DNA of 64,000 nucleotides from Ceriagrion tenellum (Eukaryota; Arthropoda; Insecta; Odonata; Coenagrionidae). Made by a program: the position numbers and the translations under genes. The stretch is from contig OY720643.1 in the NCBI GenBank assembly GCA_963169105.1, forward strand, positions 85,667,696 to 85,731,695. Reading direction: 5' to 3'. The notes below the pieces were generated by a model. The model was not told where the DNA came from. It made no database searches and saw only the letters and a list, made by a program, of their open reading frames with translations. This document shows, piece after piece, positions 1 to 11,468 of the stretch. The stretch's first letter is position 1; every line of letters starts with the position of its first letter.

Positions 1-1861
1 CTTCAAACTTGATTGTGCAACGTTTCTCTAAATTTCGATGCTCCATTTTTGTAACACACAACAAAAACACAAGTTCACTGATGGCGCTGTCAAAAGTAAT
101 GTGTTAGCTGTACGGAGTTGAAACTCGGACTGAGAAAGTGGAAGGGATAACAAACCGGTCTAGCACAGGCCGGTAGACACGACGTTGCCAGATCGCAGAT
201 CGCCCGCAGTGTTGCCAGTCTCATTACTTTTCTCACACACCTCGTATTATGTCTAGATTGCACAAAGACAATTCTTCGACTATCTTGTATAGCCGTCATC
301 CTTATTGATTAATGGAATTGAACCGTTACATTTCATTAGTCTACATCCATTCATGTAGGTTAAATCTGTACGACGTCAACGTTATCAGGCTAAACTATGC
401 AGAATCGATCCATGAGGGAGTGAAATGAGTGCCCTCTTTAAATATGCCCCTGTTTTCTGCGTATAGCGACGTAGGTTTCAGGGCCTTGTGACATCTCCTT
501 GATATATGCCTTAGATCGTCACATTCGTTTCTATAGGATAGCACAGGATGATGAAACCGAGATATCATCACACGAAATCATACAGTGATATGTATAGCTG
601 ATAATCATTTCTGTTCTTGAGGGTTAAACTCTTCTTAACATTACTCATCCCAAATTATGTTTTGCCAGGATTGCCAATCGTGAAACGGTGTCACTGCTGT
701 GGTTGGATGGCTTTGACTGTAAAACTCTATTTCAATTGAACTTTCCAGGGTTTCTACCAAAAACCTGGACACGTTGGTTCATCCGACACGCGATATTCTC
801 GTCGCTTCTCCTTTCAATTCCATCACGCGAGAATGCGAAATGATTTGCCAGCTCTGAGGTCAATCAGTCAGTGCCCTAGGACATAACTGTCTCTTCCGGC
901 CAAAGAAATGAAAAAGTAAACGATCAAAATGATCACTTAGCTGCGAGGTCTTTCACCGACTTTGGCTCGTAATTGCACGCTTGGCTGTGAAGCGAAGACG
1001 GTTCATCGCTGGTTGTTATAATCGTGCCCCGAACTTGAAAAGCCTACAAGAGGACACGTTGATCACGCAAGCTCTCAGAGCATGGGTTAACACGACAGTG
1101 ATAAAGCTGTGTATTTTTGTGAAAGTTGATTGAGAATGTCAAGCAAAGAATTGATCCAGCCCGTGAATGCATAAATAGATGGAAATGGCGTAATGGAAAA
1201 ATATGTGGCCAATAAAGCTGTGAATTAGTGGTAAATGTGCGGAAAACGGAGGATGGCAATTGAAATAATACATTAAGCTTAATAACTCCTCTAAGTGTAG
1301 GGAAAAATGATTAAAATGTTTCATTTTCTAGTTTAGAGTAGTAGCACTTAAAATTATATCTTTTGTATATTATGTGTTACTATAATTAGTGTTTGAGTGG
1401 CATTGTCTGCGTGTTCATTTCGAATTTAAAAAAAATGAATCTAGCCAGCACTCGAAAGCGCATTGCTAATTTTGTTAGAATGATGAAATAGATTCAGGAA
1501 TAGTGGACTGAGGTAGTTATCTTATTCTATATTTCTAAGCTAAACTTGATATCACATGGTTTAAAATGTGATAACGGCTAAAGCATGAAAAAAATCATTT
1601 TTCTTTGTTACTCTGATACAATTTTTACGAAACACTGATTTAGCAATGTAATGCCTTAGAAATTTTAAAATTATTATGAGCTGTTTTTTTTCTAATTGGT
1701 ATCTTTATTCTCTTATCAATGATATATTGCGACATGTGGTGTCATATTGTGGTACTTATATTAATTAACCTCAGGTCTGGTACTCTGGATAAAAAACTGT
1801 GAGTTAAATTATAATATAGTTGTATAATTATGGTATAGTCGTAAAACTATAATAACAATAG
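1..1861. other. No gene or repeat recognised
   Basis: AT-rich sequence with short open frames only. No splice-site and open-frame combination, RNA gene or transposon motif could be supported on either strand. Confidence 0.6.
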
Positions 1862-1921
1862 ACTTATTATACCCTACACCTCTACGTGGGTATTGACTTT
1901 ATCACGGCAGAAATGTAATGC

Positions 1922-2545
1922 ATTGAAGGAGGCGTTGCTGGTATAGAAAAGTGTGGAGCATGTCAAGGAATGAGTGCTTGTCTAAGGAAGCGAAAATTGT
2001 CGGGTACAAAAGTGTACTTCATTCCCACTTTGCTATATGGTTGTGAAACAGGGGTATGTCAGGATAGACATAAGAGTCGGCTAAACGCCGTGGGTATGAG
2101 CTATCTGAGGAGTATTTGCGGCAAAAGTAGGGTGAATAGGGTCAGGAATGAGTGAATGTGGGTTAAATGTTCCAGTAATCGACGTGTATGAAAGGAGTGT
2201 GCTTCGTTGGTTTGACCATGTTGAGAGTATGGATCAGAGTCGAATAACGAAACAGATATATGAGAGTAGAATGAATGGTGCGAGAGGTAGAGGTAGGCCG
2301 AGAAAGATATGGTTGAATTTGGTTGAGAAAATTCTTAGGAGGAGGAATATTAGGAGTCTTAAAGACAAGAGGTCGTGTATGAAACAGTGAATGGGGGTAA
2401 ATGAGGCAAAAGAGGTTTGCAAGGATAGGTCTGTACGGAGGAAATCATTGAAGCAGAGTTAGGTGTACAGTTATGTATTAATGAGTGAAACATTTTGACT
2501 GTGCCTACCCCGGAAGGGAACGGCGTGATTGATATGTACGTATGT
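1922..2545 (+). pseudogene. LINE reverse transcriptase C-terminal remnant (family 3) with 3' UTR
   Basis: This is the broken 3' end of a non-LTR retrotransposon ORF2. One frame (1922-2155) carries CLRKRKLSGTKVYF and TLLYGCET, matching the thumb region that follows the catalytic RT domain. A shift of frame near 2145 leads into a second frame, with WFDHVESM at about 2208, GRGRPRKIW at about 2287 and CKDRS at about 2420, ending with a stop at 2460-2462. The HV-x-M and GRGRPR signatures are characteristic of the C-terminal tail of many insect LINEs. An internal stop at 2388-2390 and the frameshift make it dead. The tail through about 2545 (CCCCGGAAGGGAACGGCGTG, then TATGTACG-like repeats) looks like the element's own 3' UTR. 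The RT catalytic core (YxDD) is absent, so the copy is 5' truncated. The exact clade is not resolved. The family assignment is recognition from motif memory; the frames and stops are seen directly. Confidence 0.75.
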
Positions 2546-2550
2546 AAAAA

Positions 2551-2782
2551 TGATCAGCATCACCTTACGAGTCCATCTAGCTATGTCCGTCTGTCTGTCT
2601 CTTCTCACGATAACTGCCGTAAAAATTGAGATATTGAGTTGAAATTTGGGTCATAAGCCTCAAAGGATTCTACAGACGGCACAGTTATCAAATAGTTTAG
2701 ACCAAAATCACGTTTTTTAAACAAACTTGAAAGTGATGTAGGGTATTTCAGCTTCGGCAAGGCCGAAGATAATTTCTTTACT
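2551..2782 (+). mobile_element. Helentron/DINE-1-like dispersed repeat fragment
   Basis: The stretch TGATCAGCATCACC, then CGAGTCCATCTAG, CTATGTCCGTCTGTCTGTCT and a terminal hairpin CTTCGGCAAGGCCGAAG (2752-2768) resembles the widespread insect motif found in DINE-1/Helentron-type non-autonomous elements, with its GTCCGTCTGTC repeat and short terminal stem-loop. There is no coding capacity. A TATACCCTACACC-like piece at 1868-1880, upstream of the LINE remnant, may be the other part of the same element, in which case the LINE sits inside it. The class is inferred from memory of the motif. Confidence 0.4.
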
Positions 2783-2835
2783 AGTTCCTATTTTAAATGC
2801 GTGAAACCAATTGTTTTCCAAACAAAACAAAAGGT

Positions 2836-3022
2836 TGAGATGAAATTAAGTCACTTTGTTCAATCCACACAAACTTTAATTGGTATAAACCGGACCCCCC
2901 TTGCGATAAGCCCCCGCCTTGATAATACCCCTCTTGAGAGTGACACGATAGTGTTGAAACCGGTCGGGTTTAAACCAATTAAAGTTTGTGTGGATTATAC
3001 AAAGTGATTTGATTTTATCTCA
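2836..3022. mobile_element. Fold-back element A with hammerhead-like centre
   Basis: Long imperfect inverted repeat. The left arm (2836-2895) contains TCACTTTGTTCAATCCACAC and AAACTTTAATTGGT. The right arm (2957-3022) is its reverse complement, with ACCAATTAAAGTTTGTGTGG and ATACAAAGTGATT. Between the arms lies CTTGATAAT (2918-2926), a stem GACAC-gata-GTGTT (2942-2955) and GAAACCGGTC (2956-2965). The last is a core end plus GTC cleavage site as in small hammerhead ribozymes of Penelope-like elements. No coding capacity. It is most likely a non-autonomous palindromic element; the ribozyme reading is inference. Confidence 0.6.
2918..2965 (+). ncRNA. Degenerate hammerhead-ribozyme-like motif
   Basis: CTTGATAAT at 2918 stands where CTGATGA would be expected. 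A hairpin region follows and ends with GAAACCGGTC at 2956-2965. The 3' half is a perfect match to the expected core and cleavage triplet, while the 5' core is mutated and stem II is longer than usual. It is probably inactive. Confidence 0.35.
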
Positions 3023-4887
3023 ATATGATATCAAAATTTCTCAAAGTAAGCTAAAAAACCATTGAAGAAAAAGAAAAGGGTTGATTTGGACCCTCCTTAT
3101 TGCATCTAAGAATGGTAGTAATTTTCCTCTGTCGATAGTTTATTATAAATACGATGTGGGTATCATTTGTTTGAAGACAAAGCTCGGGCCCCAGGGCTCC
3201 ACCTCCATGCGTGCCGATGCGAATATTGGAGCAGTAGTTGCCATTCAAGATCGCAGACCACCCAAAGTGGACTGGGCAAAAGGGTTAGGGTGGGAGGGTG
3301 GCTTGTGGGTCCTTGAGATTTTGAAACGCCTCTGTATGGCAATCTCATGCGTTGAGTGGAGCAGCCATTAAACTTATAATAGTACCAAAAGGGGTCTCCG
3401 GCTTCCCATTGTCTCTCCACTCGGTCGCGTAATTTCAATTCTTTTGTTTCGCCCTCGTGACCGGGCGACTTCCTGCCCCTCCGCCTTACACTCCCTCCCT
3501 CTGTGCTCCGCCCCTTTCCTTCGTCCCCTCGTCCCTGCCATACAACTCCCTCCTCCTCGGGATGTAAAGATGGAGGGTGAGTCCAAGGATCCTTCCGTTT
3601 GGAGATTCGTTTCAAAGTCCGAGGAGTACTCGTTTCTACCGCTATATATTCCCTTTCTTTCTGCGAGAGCGGTCTTGAAAACCCCTTTGAACGGGGCATT
3701 TTGGAGCCACGTTATGGGAAGGTACTTAAAAATTTATTTCTCGAGACGTTGCGAGAGTTTCAGTCTATTTTCTACCTGTTCTCTTCCGTGTTCAGGTACC
3801 AATGATGTTCAATGCATACATTTTTTACAAGGGCTGTCAAACGGCTTAAGACTTTATTTCAATTGCTGCAATGAGGAAACGATCTTTGGGATATTTTGTT
3901 TCTCGACGTTTCCTTTCTTTCCTAAATTATATTATGTGATTAATATTCGAAACTTTAACTTGTATAACCATTTTTTATAATAGTTATATGAGATATAAAA
4001 TGAGGCTTCGTGATTATGTCTTGCTATGAAAACAGTAAAGAATATGGAAAAGATGAAAACAGAGCATTTTATCTTGATAGCCGTTGCCAAGATCTATTAC
4101 CAAAAACGCACTTGTAGCCACGGAAAGCTTAGATTTGATTACGCATATGACGGCAGCGTGATAGTACCTAATCAAGATAACAAATAGAATGGTAATTCTG
4201 TTTATCTGATTCAATGAATCGTAGATATCGCAAAAAAAGATTAAGAAAGAGGATTAATGTTACACTACCAAAACACATGCTAAGACTTTTCTTGGAACAT
4301 ATCGTTTGTATCAAATAAATAGTGTATATTTTAAAATGTGATGACTTTTTAAGTCAGTGGTTCTGAAAAATAAAAATAAATTCTTGGATGGAATATTTTG
4401 AAGTTAGTAAATCTGGTATTGACAGGCTTTGCATTCGGCCGCATGCGCCCTCCACGTCCTTTGATAACTGTCATTTTTACGTGTGTGCAACTAAAGTTTT
4501 TACTTACTTTTTTACTTTTACTCCGCGATTGCAATCAGTATTTTCAACTTGACTACAGTTGCTGAGGGTTCTGTGCACCATCATCATACGAACAGAGCAT
4601 GACGGGAGAAAAACTGTCATGATTAGATCTACCGACCCATTTTATTAAAAATAATGACTTATTTTAATGTGCCTACGAATCATTTCATATGCATAGTCAA
4701 AGAATTATTAATGCCGAAACCCTATATACTAGGTCCCTTATAATAATTTATTCTCCTACTCTTATGACATAAAAAATAATTATCCCCTTAAGAATCTCGT
4801 CTACCTAATCCAATTTTGACTTCACCTCACAATCTTGGGAGAAAATTTTCACCTCTTTTCCTAAGATTGCTAAATCTATTACCACCA
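3023..4887. other. No gene recognised; GC-richer patch and pyrimidine block
   Basis: A GC-richer patch at about 3230-3600 yields overlapping open frames on opposite strands (each about 178 codons) with low-complexity Pro/Arg/Ser-rich products and no recognisable domain; I treat these as chance. The + strand is C/T-rich at 3440-3560. The remainder is AT-rich with nothing supported. Confidence 0.5.
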
Positions 4888-4898
4888 ATATATATATA

Positions 4899-4989
<91 letters not shown>
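4888..4989. repeat. (AT)n microsatellite
   Basis: About 100 bases of nearly pure alternating A and T, with one TTT interruption near 4901. The apparent Tyr-Ile open frame here is a by-product of the dinucleotide repeat. Confidence 0.97.
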
Positions 4990-4990
<1 letters not shown>

Positions 4991-5980
4991 GAACATGGGG
5001 CTAATATCTCAAAAAAACAAAAACAAGTAAGCCCTTAATTTAAAGCTTTCCAGAAATGTTTACCTCTCAATTCCCGGGATTATACCAATTGCTTGTCCAA
5101 AGTTCTCATCGCTACAGCAACATGTTGTTCATTAAAAAATACTTCACATTGTGATGAAAACATGGCGATTTTTTCTTGATAAGAGGTTATTATTTGGTAT
5201 GGTTTTAAATAGTCTCTCTTTGAGCAAGATATCGGAGTCAGTCTTCAAAGCAGTACCCACTTTATTGAAATACTCAGAGACAAGTTACTTACATTGCAGT
5301 TGCCAAATATTTCGGTCAAGTTAGTCACAAAGACTATTCTAAGGTTTGCCTTTCTTATTGTGTGAGTGACGCGTTCAGTACCCACTGGAGGTGAATAAAT
5401 TTTCCTATTTCCATCAAGCTTAGCAGCTCATTCAGTATTCGGAGCCTCATATTCCACTTGGCATTCTTGAGACGCAATTAAGTTCGCGAACATTCAGTGT
5501 AAAAGGCAATTGTCTGTTACCCTCTCTCTCTCTCTATCCTTCCAGATATCGAGGCCATCCATTCATACGCAAATAAATATTCATTTCCATCTGCCGTCTC
5601 TTGTTTTCTCCTTGTAAATTCGTTTTCTACGGTCCTTGTCTCCATTCCAGCGAAATTCGCCCGCACAATTTCGTCCTCTTTCCTCTACGCATTCCGCCCG
5701 CTGGGTTTTACCTAGCGGCGATGAGAATATTAACTTCCCTGTGCAATATCGTTCATATCGAATTTCTGCGCCAAAGATGCGGGAAACGTGGTGTGGTCAA
5801 TGAGCCGTGAAATACGAAGCACCGTTTTTCTTTTTCTTTTTTTTTGCATAAATTTAGTTGACAAAATTGAGTTACTCTATATTTTTCATTGATTGTATAC
5901 AATTGTGTCATAATTCTAATTTTCAAAACTTGAGATCCCACACTATGCAGAACATTTGAAGGCGCTAATTGATATTTTAG
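4990..5980. other. No gene recognised
   Basis: Non-coding sequence with a short CTCTCTCTCT run near 5521 and a pyrimidine-rich stretch to about 5720. Nothing else supported. Confidence 0.5.
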
Positions 5981-6202
5981 ACCCTGGTGGCGGCGGGGTA
6001 AAGTCCTCACCTGCTAAATGGAGGGTCGCGGGTTCGAGTCCCGCCTGGATGGGTTTTTTTTTACCACCCAGGGCATGGATGTATGTAAAGTTCTGTTGGT
6101 CCGGTCCCTGGAAAACCTGATGACAGGCTCGATCCAAGAGCCTATCGGGATTCCGGGGACATACGGGCCAACAGAATCGTCCGGCAATCAAAAAAAAAAA
6201 AA
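5981..6202 (+). mobile_element. tRNA-derived SINE
   Basis: A complete-looking short interspersed element. Near the 5' end there is an A-box-like TGGCGGCGGGGTAA (5987-6000) and a perfect B-box GGTTCGAGTCC (6031-6041), the internal RNA polymerase III promoter of a tRNA-like head. The cloverleaf is not maintained after the T arm, where a T run (6053-6061) begins, so this is not a functional tRNA. A tRNA-unrelated body of about 130 bases follows, then an A run at 6190-6202. Target-site duplications are not clear: CGCTAATT before the head and CGCTGGTT after the A tail are a weak candidate pair. It would depend on an unidentified LINE for mobility. Confidence 0.8.
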
Positions 6203-6944
6203 CGCTGGTTAAAATCTGACGCATTTTTGATGCCATTATTTATACAATTCCTTATCTTGTTTCAAAAATTCTAAATTAGCTCCAGTCTGGATCTGTGGTC
6301 AGTCAGTCAGTCAGTATCTGTGGTGCACAGGCTCATTTTTCGATTATACTTACTTTAGTACTTCCGAAAATTATGTTTGTAGATTTCAGTCCCACTATTT
6401 ATGTTCCCTGAAAATATTAGTTTAACCTAATTGCACGTGGATAGCCGTTGAACCCAAAAAAACCGATGTAAATTAAGTACCTATTTATCGCTCAAGTTGC
6501 TGTTTTCAGTACTGATGATCGAATTTCATTCATTCTTAGAAGGCGAATCAGCACTCCTCACGTTTCAGTTTTACCCGCGCAGGAAATTAATCAGTTTGAT
6601 TTTCAGCAGTGAAGTTACATATATTATATAAGTGACTTTCGGTAATATTGAGCTATTTTTACAGTAAGGGTGTATATAAGTTCTACCTGAAATCCAATTG
6701 AACTACCCCTTAGGGTTTTTGTTTTGGAATGAGACATTCCTCGCTTAGGACAAAATTATGTGAATTCATCAATTTATCCGAAGAATCTTCAATTTCTGTG
6801 TCACATCGAGATGTCCCAGCTGCTAGGAAGCAACCAATCCCCGAAAATTTTCTCGTTCCTGAACGTCTTCTCAATTCCTGCGAACCAAAACACTCCTCAT
6901 CCCTCCCACCTCTCCCATCTTATATATGCTCCAATTTAATTTGG
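6203..6944. other. No gene; short (CAGT)n
   Basis: Contains a four-unit GTCA/CAGT run at about 6299-6316 flanked by two copies of ATCTGTGGT. No gene or element recognised. Confidence 0.5.
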
Positions 6945-7160
6945 ACGCGAGAGGGCGCTGTTTTCTGGGACCGGATGAATAAATAAAGCCGAGGCAATTC
7001 GCATCTCCGGCGGCGGCATTTGGATTCCCGCGGAGATGGGAAGCGAATCGGTTTCTTCCGCATTCCGAGGTTTTCTTCCCCTTTCTCCTTTTTCATCTCC
7101 GCGGATTATTTTCCTTCGGCGGGCACGCGGCGGCTCATGGGAAGAAATCCTGCGATATGA
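6945..7160. promoter_or_regulatory. CpG-dense GC patch
   Basis: Against an AT-rich background this stretch is visibly GC- and CpG-rich, with GGACGCGAGAGGGCGC, TCCGGCGGCGGC, CCCGCGGAG and GGCGGGCACGCGGCGG. It overlaps no recognisable exon. In arthropods such islands can mark conserved non-coding or regulatory DNA, but that function is inference. Confidence 0.25.
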
Positions 7161-10100
7161 GGGAAGGGGCAATCCCGATCCCGCTCCCTGTTTTTCCTGT
7201 GTACAATTCAGGAAAACTTCGATGATGACGGAATTTTGACGTCACAACCTCGAAAGTTTGAAATAAAGGCAATAAACTAGATTTTGACTGAGTAAAACCA
7301 TGCGTCAGGTCTTAATATTTCCTCTGTTATGTTCTTATATTCAAATGTACAGATTTTTTTCAAATTTTTACTATATACTAATTTCGGCAAAACTTTCGGT
7401 AGATTTTCCTAATGTTCTCTATAAATGAAGGTGACTTGGTTTGATTTTACACCTAATTTCCGGCCCAGATTTCGGCATATTATCTTATTTTCAAGAGCGC
7501 GTTACTTCTATAGAACTAAATTAATTCCCTTCAAGTCCCAAAATCATTTGCTAATAACTCATATAGAGTGATGAAATGATGCACTTAGTTACTACATTTA
7601 ATTTGTTTGAGAGGATTTGCTTCTTATCGATGGTTGTTCCTGAATATGGAATCCACCTGAAATACATGAATAACTCTTTTCCATGTGTCACCATTTGAAA
7701 CCGTGCTCACGCATAATTCGACTTACGGAAAGAAGTGGTGTGGAAAGATAGGACTTTTCAATTCATTTTAACACGAAGCAAATTTTTGTAAGAGGCTTGG
7801 GTAAGAACTAATTGAACAATGCGTCACTTTATGTCGCCAAACACCAAAGAAGTTTATATGACCATGTTGGAAAATGTTATCACATAAGGATTAATAGCGG
7901 AAATGCTGATTTGTTTGGGATCTGACGTTACATTCACGACAGGATCGAGATGAAGTGCATCCTGTATTAGGTTCGCTTATACACACCTTGCACGCTGTAT
8001 CTACGGCTCGCCAGGTAATCCCGGATGGTACGGTGGGGATGATACGGTTCGATATAACTACGCGTTGATATGATCTAACTTATGAAATGTTTTTACCCCC
8101 TTGCTATAAAAATCGGGCTCTGGTAAGTGAAAATAGTTTGAGCTTTGCTTTTTCCACGATAGTATTGATGACATCTATAAAACTAGATCGAGACAATGAG
8201 GCACTGCATAAATATACTGATCGCCTTTATCTTTCCCTATTCCTTTTCTACCCTCCTTATTAAAAAAACCTTTTATCCATACACCGTCTTCCGTATGGCC
8301 CTGATGTGTATTGTGTAGATAAAGATATCACACAGCGATACATGATATGTAGAAAATGCAATATATTGCCTTTTGACATGACAAAACTTCGCTGGGTATT
8401 ATGGGAGTGGTGAGTGTGTATGTTGCGGCATAACATGGAGTACGTATTTGGCGCTGCTAAATGAAATATTGAGACACAGCATTGTTCAAAAGCTCGAACT
8501 GATTGCCACCATCCTTTCGCTTTCGTAAATAAGGCTGAAAATAAAATAAAGAATTTTCCATCTCTAGCTGGAGTCACCTGTCGCTGTGTGGGAGGGCGGC
8601 GTTGGCAATCTTTGGGGGAGATTGGAAGGGCGTGGTAGAGCTGATAGGAGTTCCTGCTGCCGATTTTCCCTTGAATCTCTCTTTTCCGGGAAGATCGAAT
8701 TATGTCGCTGTGGAGATGCGGAATGGTATTGAAAAGGCTTTTGCTAACTAAATGAACCCTTCCTTGAATTCAGCTCTCTTTCGAAGAATTAGTTCATCCC
8801 GTGATGTGAGTTTAAATTAGGAATATTATCTTACTTCGCATCTATGATCACGTTTTGAACAATCTGGAATAATACAATTTGCAAAGCCAATTTTTAATTT
8901 AATAAATCACTTTAAAATGCTCTACAAGAGAAACGAGCGAATGAATCCTATTGATTAGCGCTTCATTTTGGGAAATTTTTCATTTTAATTTAAATGCTTA
9001 TATGTCGTTTATCATATTGATGGCATTAATAGTGAAATTAACTGTCAAGAATTCTGAGATGTCATTCATATAATAATGCATTTCCTGGTGAGCCTCGACG
9101 TTGATCCATACGATTGTCAAACCAAAGAGGTCAACACGGATGAAAATTACGAAAAATCTGTACCACGAAAATAACCGCAGTAGACTAAAATAATCAAGTG
9201 AGAATTTATTGGCCGAAACCGTTGAGAACAAAGGTAAGTATTTTGAAACTTATGAACAGGGTGGCGTGCACAAAGCAATGCGTGAGTTTAACAGGAGCAC
9301 ATGAGAAATGCTAGAATAGGACCTTTGGATGACATTATTAAGCTAGCATAATCTAAGTCAGGCTGTGTATTTTTCTGAAATTAACACTTTTGTTTTACTG
9401 TGCCCATTATGAACGGAAAACGTATTGAAAAGGATGTTAATTTGTACTCTACGTTTAGTAAAAATGGGTTTATTTTCGTAATAGTAACTAGTATAATTGT
9501 TTTTTCTATAATTTTTTCCATAGGGGAATATTAGCATCTGTCGTTCATTGTATTGTTTGGAGAGACATGCTTTATTTTATTGCATCTCTAGTTCAGATAT
9601 CTGGTAAAAAATTGGCAGTAACAAATAATGTGTAGGAGTAGTATGTTTTTGTTAAGTGAAATCAGTAACAACTAGAGTTTATTCTTAGATCATGTATGAG
9701 TAAGTTATCTCCCAACTTTCTACAGAAAAGTTACCTATTTTATATGAAATAAATTATTCAATTCTATTATCATAATGGAAAAACTAGAGGTGAGTACTGA
9801 TAGCGCATTGTTAATATAATAATTAAATTGTGACCTGTGGTACTATAGGTTTTAAAATCTTAACTTAGTTTGTTCTTTCACTTAGCCTGTCAAGAAAGGG
9901 AATATTGCGGTGAATATGACTGTTTGTGTTCTACTTATTTCTCCAATGCCATTTTCGTTTCAGAATGTCTCCCTAATTATTAGTGCTGTTGTTTTAGTTG
10001 GGTGAGTGGCAGTAAACTATTGGAAAAAACTGATTAGAAAAATATCACAGGTAGAACAGATGGATACAAGCAAACACGGACGTAACACAATATTTACATC

Positions 10101-11017
10101 AGAATGATTCGTTGTCTGGAGAACTAGGTTTTTTAATTAAAGTTCCGAAAATAAAGACGACTGCACACAAGACTGATTAGTTTGTGACAGGAAAGCAGAT
10201 GGGCGAGAAAGAAGCTCGTCTCAAGTCAAAATTAAGGATTTGGATTGGTAAACGTCCCCTCATTCCACATGCTTCCCCCTTGGAATGTTGGAATTCATTA
10301 GTACCTATGGAAGGAAAGTCTTTCAAACACTTCATTTAAAGTAGAAGTGAGCTACTAGCCGTACTAACGTGAGAAAAATCACTCGTGAGTTACTGCAAAA
10401 TAATATATATTTGGCTAAAATTAGAACATAAAATTGTAACCGATAATGTTTAGTGGGTATATTTTACTTATTTTATCAATGTTTATTCTACGTATCCGAA
10501 ATTTTGCGTAAAAAGTGATAGGAACACACATAACACTCAAGAAACAATCTGCAAAACGAAACGTAAAAATCAATTCAACAAAATCTGTCGGGAACGCATG
10601 ATCTTTACGGGCGTACTGACTTTAGTTTTCCCATATATATACTGCACACAGCTAGCGGGTGCGAGAGAAGTTAAATTATGATTAAATTAAGCATGACTAC
10701 GTTTAGCATAAAAGTGCGCTTCGGAATACACTTCATGTATAAAATTTGGTGTAATTATTATATATAAGCTTCTTGATAATTTTTGTACATCTTTTAACTT
10801 CATATAACTACTTCTATGGGTCAAATCTTGTGGAACAAAGCGTTAAGTCGTAGTTTTTACCTCGTAATGAAAGCCGGTACTTATACTGATCAGAGCCTGC
10901 ATAGAGATTTCTGAAGGATATGATATCATGGTTTTTTAACCAATGGAAGGAAGGATTTAACTATCTTATGGCATGTTTTATAGTTTCAGGCTTCACTTCG
11001 TGAAAGTTAATAGTATC
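7161..11017. other. No gene recognised
   Basis: AT-rich non-coding sequence. Isolated splice-like signals occur, such as a donor-like AAAG|GTAAGTATT at 9233/9234 and the acceptor/donor pair at 9963-10002 listed separately. No coding frame is supported. Confidence 0.5.
9964..10001 (+). other. Possible 38-base micro-exon (weak)
   Basis: A pyrimidine-rich acceptor ends ATTTTCGTTTCAG at 9963. A donor-like TTGG|GTGAGT lies 38 bases later at 10001/10002. The enclosed bases have an open frame reading NVSLIISAVVLVG, a hydrophobic stretch. No homologue is recognised and the pairing could be chance. Confidence 0.15.
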
Positions 11018-11195
11018 CATACTTAGAGAGTACAATTTCATACTTTTCCACAGAATTTTATTTTGTATAGTAGAATGCGTTTCGCATCATCAGTTACCAT
11101 TAGGTACCTGTCATCATCAGTTACCATTAGGTACCTGATGATGCCGCAAAAATAAAATTCTGTGGAAGAGTACAAAATTGTATTTTCTAAGTATG
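11018..11195. mobile_element. Fold-back element B
   Basis: Imperfect inverted repeat. The left arm runs from CATACTTAGAGAGTACAA through CCACAGAATTTTATTTTG to CGCATCATCAG (11093). The right arm from CTGATGATGC (11136) through AAAATAAAATTCTGTGG to CTAAGTATG (11195) is its reverse complement. The loop holds a direct duplication of CATCATCAGTTACCATTAGG plus TACCTG (11085-11110 and 11112-11137). The minus-strand reading of the left arm gives CTGATGATGCGAAACGCATT, a shrunken hammerhead-like core with almost no stem II. It lies about 30 bases from the family 2 LINE tail that follows. Confidence 0.65.
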
Positions 11196-11224
11196 AATTG
11201 AAGGAAAATAGAAATAAATAATAC

Positions 11225-11468
11225 AAAGAAGAAAATCCTAGTATACGAAAGAGAAAAGCTTAAGTCACCCTGAAAGAGGAGAAATTTGAGCAAGTGTCCC
11301 CAAAGGAAGACAGTCCCAAGATTATAGTAGTCCCCAAGACCAAGAAAAAGACCCAAGAATAAGTTTATGGACCAAATAAAAAGGAGAGTACGTAGGAAGA
11401 AATACCAGGAAGTAAGGAACCTGTTTCAGATAGGGAAGGGTGGAGGGCTGCAGTCAATTAATTTTAGG
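11225..11468 (+). pseudogene. LINE family 2 C-terminal tail, decayed
   Basis: The + strand at about 11350-11465 encodes KNKFMDQIKRRVRRKKYQEV, followed by frame-shifted remnants of a GLQS-like terminus. It aligns by eye with the much better copy at 19378-20009 (KFMGRIRRKLHRKRYQEARE). Only the extreme C-terminal tail of the reverse transcriptase remains. The upstream part (11225-11350) is too degraded to read. Confidence 0.55.

Noticed and set aside
150..165. AACCGGTCTAG as a hammerhead end
   Set aside because: No GAAA and no core upstream; chance match.
3163..3980. Two 178-codon frames on opposite strands
   Set aside because: They overlap as antisense shadows in a GC-richer, low-complexity patch; no family recognised.
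4805..4996. Tyr-Ile repeat frame
   Set aside because: Translation of the (AT)n microsatellite.
5981..6056. Functional tRNA gene
   Set aside because: A and B boxes are present but the acceptor stem and 3' end do not close; a body and A tail follow, so it is a SINE.
9217..9242. Donor-like AAAG|GTAAGTATT as an exon end
   Set aside because: No acceptor or coding frame upstream on the + strand; donors of this quality occur by chance in 64 kb.
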